9,321 nucleotides of DNA from Geothermovivens sp964644845 (GTDB lineage Bacteria; Zhuqueibacterota; Zhuqueibacteria; Oleimicrobiales; Geothermoviventaceae). A program made the position numbers and the translations under genes. The stretch covers positions 1 through 9,321 of the forward strand of contig CAZXXS010000081.1 in the NCBI GenBank assembly GCA_964644845.1, given 5' to 3'. Positions 6,433 through 9,321 of this stretch are shown piece after piece. Position 1 is the first letter of the stretch, and every line of letters starts with the position of its first letter. Below the pieces are notes generated by a model. That model was not told the origin of the DNA, ran no database searches, and saw only the letters and a program-made list of their open reading frames with translations.

Positions 6433-6674
6433 TCCTCCTTCTTTTCCAGGATTTCCAGAACTGCTCGTTTCTTGCCCTGCTTCGCACAAGCAGCCGCCAG
6501 TAAAACCCGCATCGCCTTAGCGATGTTGCCGCGATGGCCGATTACCCTGCCCAGTTCTTCCTTCGGTACGCGCAATTCGTAGACGCTGGTGCGCTCACCG
6601 GAGATTTCCGTTACTTCGACGCTGTCGGGATCGTCCACAAGATGCTTGGCCATGAACTCCACGAATTCCTTCAT
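6429..6674 (-). CDS. khpA: KH-domain RNA-binding protein KhpA
   Basis: The 81-residue product is almost entirely one KH domain. The nucleic-acid-binding GxxG loop is GHRG (46-49) in LGRVIGHRGNIAKAMR. It begins with MKEFVEFMAKHLVD, the normal N-terminus of this family. KhpA is a small RNA chaperone that in several Gram-positive bacteria forms a complex with KhpB/EloR; its gene is widely found between rpsP and rimM. The ATG at 6674 was preferred over the upstream extension because AGGAGGT lies 7 bases before it. The end of the gene supplies the ribosome site of rimM and overlaps its start by 4 bases. The Lys/Glu-rich C-terminus follows the domain closely. Confidence 0.93.
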   Translation of the reverse strand: MKEFVEFMAKHLVDDPDSVEVTEISGERTSVYELRVPKEELGRVIGHRGNIAKAMRVLLAAACAKQGKKRAVLEILEKKEE

Positions 6675-6987
6675 CGCCCGAACCTCCTTTCCTCTCGACA
6701 CCGAACGGATTTTCGCATTTGCTGTGAGTCGTCGGAGTCGGCGTCGCGGCGCTCACTTATTTCACGAAGGAATTCGCAAATGGTTCACTGGCCAACCGAT
6801 TCGTCTTGACCGAGTCAAAGAACAGGTCCGCGAAACATCAAAGCGAACCCTGTACGGTTCCGCAACCGCCACGCTCAGTGCGCTTAAGGCCTCCATCCCG
6901 GGCCGAGTGCAGACGCATCTCTCCGCTCGCACCAGAGCAGGTACGCCCGAGCCGTTTCGCCCGGGTGCGAACCCGTACTCAGACGGT
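6675..6987. other. Unusually long gap between rpsP and khpA
   Basis: The 313 bp between rpsP and khpA hold no reading frame with a ribosome site or recognisable product. I see no T-run terminator. Just after the rpsP stop is a compact foldable segment (6941-6978). A TTGAC/GTCAA inverted repeat lies at 6806-6818. A promoter for khpA-rimM-trmD-rplS may lie here, but no good consensus is visible. These genes are usually close together. Confidence 0.5.
6941..6978 (-). repeat. Foldable element 10 bp after the rpsP stop
   Basis: GTACG (6941-6945) pairs with CGTAC (6974-6978) and CCCG (6946-6949) pairs with CGGG (6962-6965), making an extended stem. CGGGT (6962-6966) can instead pair with ACCCG (6971-6975) around a 4-base loop. 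There is no T-run, so this is more likely a 3' stability or processing hairpin than a terminator. Confidence 0.35.
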
Positions 6988-7458
6988 CTACTCGCCTTCA
7001 GCCTCAGCGTCCGTGCGCTCGGCTGCTTCATCTGCAGAAGCTGTCTCTTCGGCTGTTTCCTCGGCCGCGCTCTCGGCCATCTGCTGCTTTTCTCTTTCTT
7101 CCTGGGCGCGCTTTGCCTCGAGGCGCTTTTGCTTCTCGAGCTGCAACACTTCCCACTTCTTCAGCTCTTCCTGCATTTTCTCTTCGCTCAAACCCGACTT
7201 CAGCAGGTGGAAGCGAAACATGATGCCTTCACGCTTGAAAATACTTCGAACCGTGTCCGTGGGGATCGCTCCCTGTTGCAGCCAGTGCAGTGCCCTTTCA
7301 GCGTCCACCCGCACTTCCGGCGGCTCCGTCATTGGGTTGTAGAATCCCAGGTTTTCCAGAAACCGCCCGTCACGCTGCGTCCGCGAATCCACCGCCACAA
7401 TGCGGTAGAACGGACGTTTTTTCTTGCCCATCCTCGTCAGACGTAGTTTGACAGCCAA
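6988..7458 (-). CDS. rpsP: 30S ribosomal protein S16 with long charged C-terminal extension
   Basis: The 156-residue product is nearly twice the usual length of S16 (about 80-90). Residues 1-85 are the conserved protein: VKLRLTRMGKKKRPFYRIVAVDSR, then GRFLENLGFYNP (31-42) and ALHWLQQGAIPTDTV (56-70). Residues 90-128 form a Lys/Glu/Gln-rich likely coiled coil. Residues 129-156 are acidic and rich in Ala and Glu. S16 binds 16S rRNA early in 30S assembly. The start is TTG, supported by AGGAGG 6 bases upstream and by the family N-terminus MAVKLRL. S16 tails of this kind are known in some FCB-type bacteria, which is a weak taxonomic hint. Gene-free gaps flank the gene on both sides. Confidence 0.95.
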   Translation of the reverse strand: MAVKLRLTRMGKKKRPFYRIVAVDSRTQRDGRFLENLGFYNPMTEPPEVRVDAERALHWLQQGAIPTDTVRSIFKREGIMFRFHLLKSGLSEEKMQEELKKWEVLQLEKQKRLEAKRAQEEREKQQMAESAAEETAEETASADEAAERTDAEAEGE

Positions 7459-7582
7459 AGTTCTCCTCCTGTCTGCTTGAACAACGAAAACTCAAGAAAT
7501 CCGTCACAATCCTGCACTAACCTTGGAAGCCCCAGCACAGCCGGATGTTTCATCGCCGATTTTCATCGAGCGCACACACAAA

Positions 7583-7605
7583 AGCTGGAGTCCAACACCC
7601 CAGCT
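7583..7605 (-). terminator. Weak terminator-like hairpin between ffh and rpsP
   Basis: On the minus strand AGCTGGGGT and ACTCCAGCT form a 9-bp stem (one G-T pair) around the loop GTTGG, followed by TTTT and then GTGTG. The T-run is short, so it may act as a partial terminator or attenuator separating ffh from rpsP. Confidence 0.45.
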
Positions 7606-7624
7606 CAAGACCGCACTTGATCTT

Positions 7625-7637
7625 TTGCTCTGAGCAA
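7625..7637. promoter_or_regulatory. 13-bp palindrome in the ffh-rpsP gap
   Basis: TTGCTC and GAGCAA flank a single central base, a perfect dyad the size of a dimer-binding operator. It lies about 170 bp upstream of the rpsP start. No matching regulator is encoded in the window, so an operator role is only a possibility. Confidence 0.25.
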
Positions 7638-7801
7638 CCCTCGCCACGCCCGAAGGTGGTCACCGTACCGCTCAGGGCGATGGGTTGACCGGCCGCCCGA
7701 ATCGCGTGCTGGCCCCCTCGAACGTGACTTGCTGCGCCCTAAAGCACAATCCGTCGCTTTTCCCGAGGCAAGTCCCTCTACGAGGCCGAGTCCTACAAGT
7801 C

Positions 7802-9115
7802 TCAGAAAGGCAGGCCAGGGAATCCTTTGCCACGACCGAATCGACGCATCATTTTGCGCATCGATTCGAAATCCCGCAAGAGTCTGTTCACGTCCTGGAC
7901 TGAAGTTCCGCTGCCGCGCGCTATTCTGCGCCGACGGCTGCCGTCGATGATCTGCGGGCGCCGCCGTTCTTCCGGTGTCATCGAGTTGATGATTGCCTCG
8001 ATTCGGACAAGGGCACGATCGTCAACTTGCACGCCGCGCAATTTCCGGGCATTCATTCCTGGAATCATGCCAAGAATTTCTTCCAGCGGCCCCATTTTCT
8101 TGACTTGCTGGAGCTGGTCGAGAAAATCTTCCAGCGTGAATTCACTACGACGCAGCCGCTTTTCGAGCTTCCGCGCTTTTTCTTCGTCGACGGCCTGCTG
8201 TGCCTTCTCGACCAACGTGACCACATCGCCCATTCCCAGGATCCTCGAGGCCATGCGGTCCGGGTGAAACTTCTCCAAGGCGTCAAACTTTTCTCCGACG
8301 CCCACAAACTTGATTGGCTTGCCCGTCACAGCCCGCATGGACAGGGCAGCGCCGCCCCGGGCATCGCCGTCCATCTTTGTCAGTACGATGCCATCGTACT
8401 CGAGATGCCGTAAGAACTCCTGGGCCACGTTGACTGCATCTTGCCCGGTCATCGCATCTGCCACAAGAAGCACTTCCTGCGGCTTGACGCGTTCACGAAT
8501 TTCCACAAGTTCCTGCATCAATTCTTCGTCGATGTGCAGTCGCCCCGCGGTGTCGAAAATGGCCACATCCCGCCCCGACTGTCGGGCCGCCGCTACGGCA
8601 CCAACACAAACCGTGACAGCGTCAGCGCCCTCTTCGGCGAACACAGGAACACCAACGGCCTCCCCGACCACCTGCAGCTGTTTCACGGCCGCCGGTCTGC
8701 GCACGTCCGCCGCCACCAAGAGGGGTCGGTGTCCCTTTCTCTTCAGGAAGGTGGCCAACTTCCCCGCCAGGGTGGTCTTGCCAGATCCCTGCAACCCGAT
8801 GAGCATGATCCCCGTGGGCGGAATGTTACCGAATCGCAAAGGTACTTCGCGCCCGCCCATCAAAGCGGCCAACTCATCGTGTACAATCTTGACCACTTGT
8901 TGTGCCGGTGTGATGCTGCGCAGAACTTCCTGGCCTACAGCCTTGCCGCGAACGCGCTCTACGAATTCCTTGGCCACTTTGTAGTTCACGTCCGCCTCGA
9001 GCAGAGCGCGCCGGATTTCACGCAGCGCTTCGCTGACATCGCGCTCGCTAAGCTTCCCCCGGCCACGCAGCCTCCGAAACACACCCTCGAGCCGATCGCT
9101 CAGATCCTGAAACAC
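7802..9115 (-). CDS. ffh: Signal recognition particle GTPase Ffh (SRP54)
   Basis: The 437-residue product binds signal peptides and the SRP RNA and delivers ribosomes to the membrane receptor FtsY. The N domain spans 1-90. The G domain has GLQGSGKTT (G1, 107-115), DVRRPAA (137-143), DTAGR (G3, 188-192), TKMDGDARGG (G4, 246-255) and GVGEK (272-276). The M domain starts near 300; it has the flexible Met-rich part (KKMGPLEEILGMIPGMN, 339-355) and the RNA-binding helix-turn-helix (SRRRRIARGSGTSVQDVNRLL, 393-413). I chose GTG at 9115 because GGAGGT lies 5 bases upstream and the protein then begins MFQDLSDRLE, as usual in the family. An in-frame GTG at 9130 lies upstream of that ribosome site and is unlikely. 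It is the first gene of the translation cluster. Confidence 0.97.
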   Translation of the reverse strand: MFQDLSDRLEGVFRRLRGRGKLSERDVSEALREIRRALLEADVNYKVAKEFVERVRGKAVGQEVLRSITPAQQVVKIVHDELAALMGGREVPLRFGNIPPTGIMLIGLQGSGKTTLAGKLATFLKRKGHRPLLVAADVRRPAAVKQLQVVGEAVGVPVFAEEGADAVTVCVGAVAAARQSGRDVAIFDTAGRLHIDEELMQELVEIRERVKPQEVLLVADAMTGQDAVNVAQEFLRHLEYDGIVLTKMDGDARGGAALSMRAVTGKPIKFVGVGEKFDALEKFHPDRMASRILGMGDVVTLVEKAQQAVDEEKARKLEKRLRRSEFTLEDFLDQLQQVKKMGPLEEILGMIPGMNARKLRGVQVDDRALVRIEAIINSMTPEERRRPQIIDGSRRRRIARGSGTSVQDVNRLLRDFESMRKMMRRFGRGKGFPGLPF

Positions 9116-9120
9116 GCAGC

Positions 9121-9126
9121 ACCTCC
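9121..9126 (-). promoter_or_regulatory. Ribosome binding site that fixes the ffh start
   Basis: GGAGGT lies 5 bases (GCTGC) before the GTG at 9115. It would fall inside the coding sequence if the upstream GTG at 9130 were used, so it decides between the two starts. Confidence 0.8.
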
Positions 9127-9148
9127 GCACTTAGCCCAGCAGTCGGCA

Positions 9149-9177
9149 AATTTAGTCAAATTACTGGATTAGTGCAA
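9149..9177 (-). promoter_or_regulatory. Possible sigma-70 promoter of ffh
   Basis: On the minus strand TTGCAC is followed after exactly 17 bases by TAAATT, in the most AT-rich part of the upstream region and about 35 bp before the ffh start. Both boxes are imperfect matches to TTGACA/TATAAT. A nearby TAAAAT further upstream has no matching -35 box. The remaining bases up to 9321 hold no gene that I can see. Confidence 0.4.
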
Positions 9178-9321
9178 GTTAATTTTAGCAGGACTCGCAG
9201 TTCGCGGTTGGATACGCAGGGAAGCCTCTCACTGGCGGGCACGTCTTGGCGGGAAACGACCGAAGCCACATGTCCAAACGGGCAACGGCCTTCAACCCCC
9301 TGTGTCAAGGACATCAGGTAA

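Larger units (their letters stand above)
7459..7801. other. Gene-free gap between ffh and rpsP
   Basis: The 343 bp hold no supported gene in either direction. Contents are the rpsP ribosome site (AGGAGG, 7465-7470), a weak terminator-like hairpin (7583-7605), a perfect 13-bp palindrome TTGCTCTGAGCAA (7625-7637), and a larger nested inverted repeat (7630-7675). The conserved GGAAGGAAGCA-type loop of the small SRP RNA is absent, so this is not an ffs gene. rpsP may have its own promoter here, but none is clear. Confidence 0.5.

Noticed and set aside
6962..6975. tRNA T-arm-like GGGTTCGCACCC on the minus strand
   Set aside because: The loop is too short for a T-arm, and no acceptor, D-arm or anticodon arm can be placed around it.
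6762..7031. Minus-strand frame in the rpsP-khpA gap
   Set aside because: It overlaps the end of rpsP in another frame, lacks a ribosome site and has no recognisable motif.
6589..7446. 285-codon plus-strand reading frame, partly in a gene-free gap
   Set aside because: More than half is antisense to rpsP, and its Leu/Phe runs mirror the Glu/Lys-rich S16 tail. It has no ribosome site.
7459..7801. Possible SRP RNA (ffs) gene beside ffh
   Set aside because: The conserved apical loop sequence of bacterial SRP RNA (GGAAGGAAGCA-type) is absent on both strands.
9303..9308. Perfect TTGACA box on the minus strand at the window edge
   Set aside because: No acceptable -10 element is found 16-18 bases downstream (the sequence there is TTGCCC).

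Overview
This is chromosomal DNA from a bacterium of moderately high GC content. Every gene I can support lies on the minus strand, so the biological reading order runs from high to low coordinates. Three blocks are visible.

Block 1 (9115 down to 4728) is the conserved translation and secretion cluster ffh - rpsP - khpA - rimM - trmD - rplS. It encodes the signal recognition particle GTPase, ribosomal protein S16, a small KH-domain RNA-binding protein, the 16S maturation factor RimM, the tRNA m1G37 methyltransferase and ribosomal protein L19. It ends in a strong intrinsic terminator (4728-4760). khpA, rimM and trmD are joined by 4-base stop/start overlaps. The ffh-rpsP and rpsP-khpA junctions instead hold gene-free gaps of 343 and 313 bp. 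Several starts are not ATG: GTG for ffh and trmD, and TTG for rpsP.

Block 2 (4307 to 2867) is a single class-III, GabT-like aminotransferase with its own bidirectional-looking terminator (2867-2901). The roughly 400 bp before it hold no convincing gene, only a doubtful Cys-rich reading frame.

Block 3 (about 2306 to 3) is a four-gene stress-type operon. It contains an ECF sigma factor, a single-pass anti-sigma factor with the HxxxCxxC zinc motif, a membrane-anchored LTxxQ-type (Spy/CpxP/CnrX-like) protein, and a secreted Spy-like protein with a Met/His-rich tail. The likely logic is that a periplasmic signal (metal or misfolded protein) is sensed by the Spy-like proteins and/or the anti-sigma factor. 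This frees the sigma factor, which probably activates its own operon. The roughly 500-650 bp upstream of the sigma gene are gene-free and rich in small inverted and direct repeats, which makes them the best candidate for unexplained regulatory structure.

Taxonomy is uncertain. The long charged S16 tail, the ffh-led gene order and the frequent GTG/TTG starts would fit a deep-branching FCB-type lineage (for example KSB1 or a relative), but this is inference. I see no mobile element, CRISPR array, tRNA or rRNA. Most of the window is ordinary housekeeping sequence. I find no clear new system; the least ordinary parts are the sigma/anti-sigma/dual-Spy operon and its upstream region.
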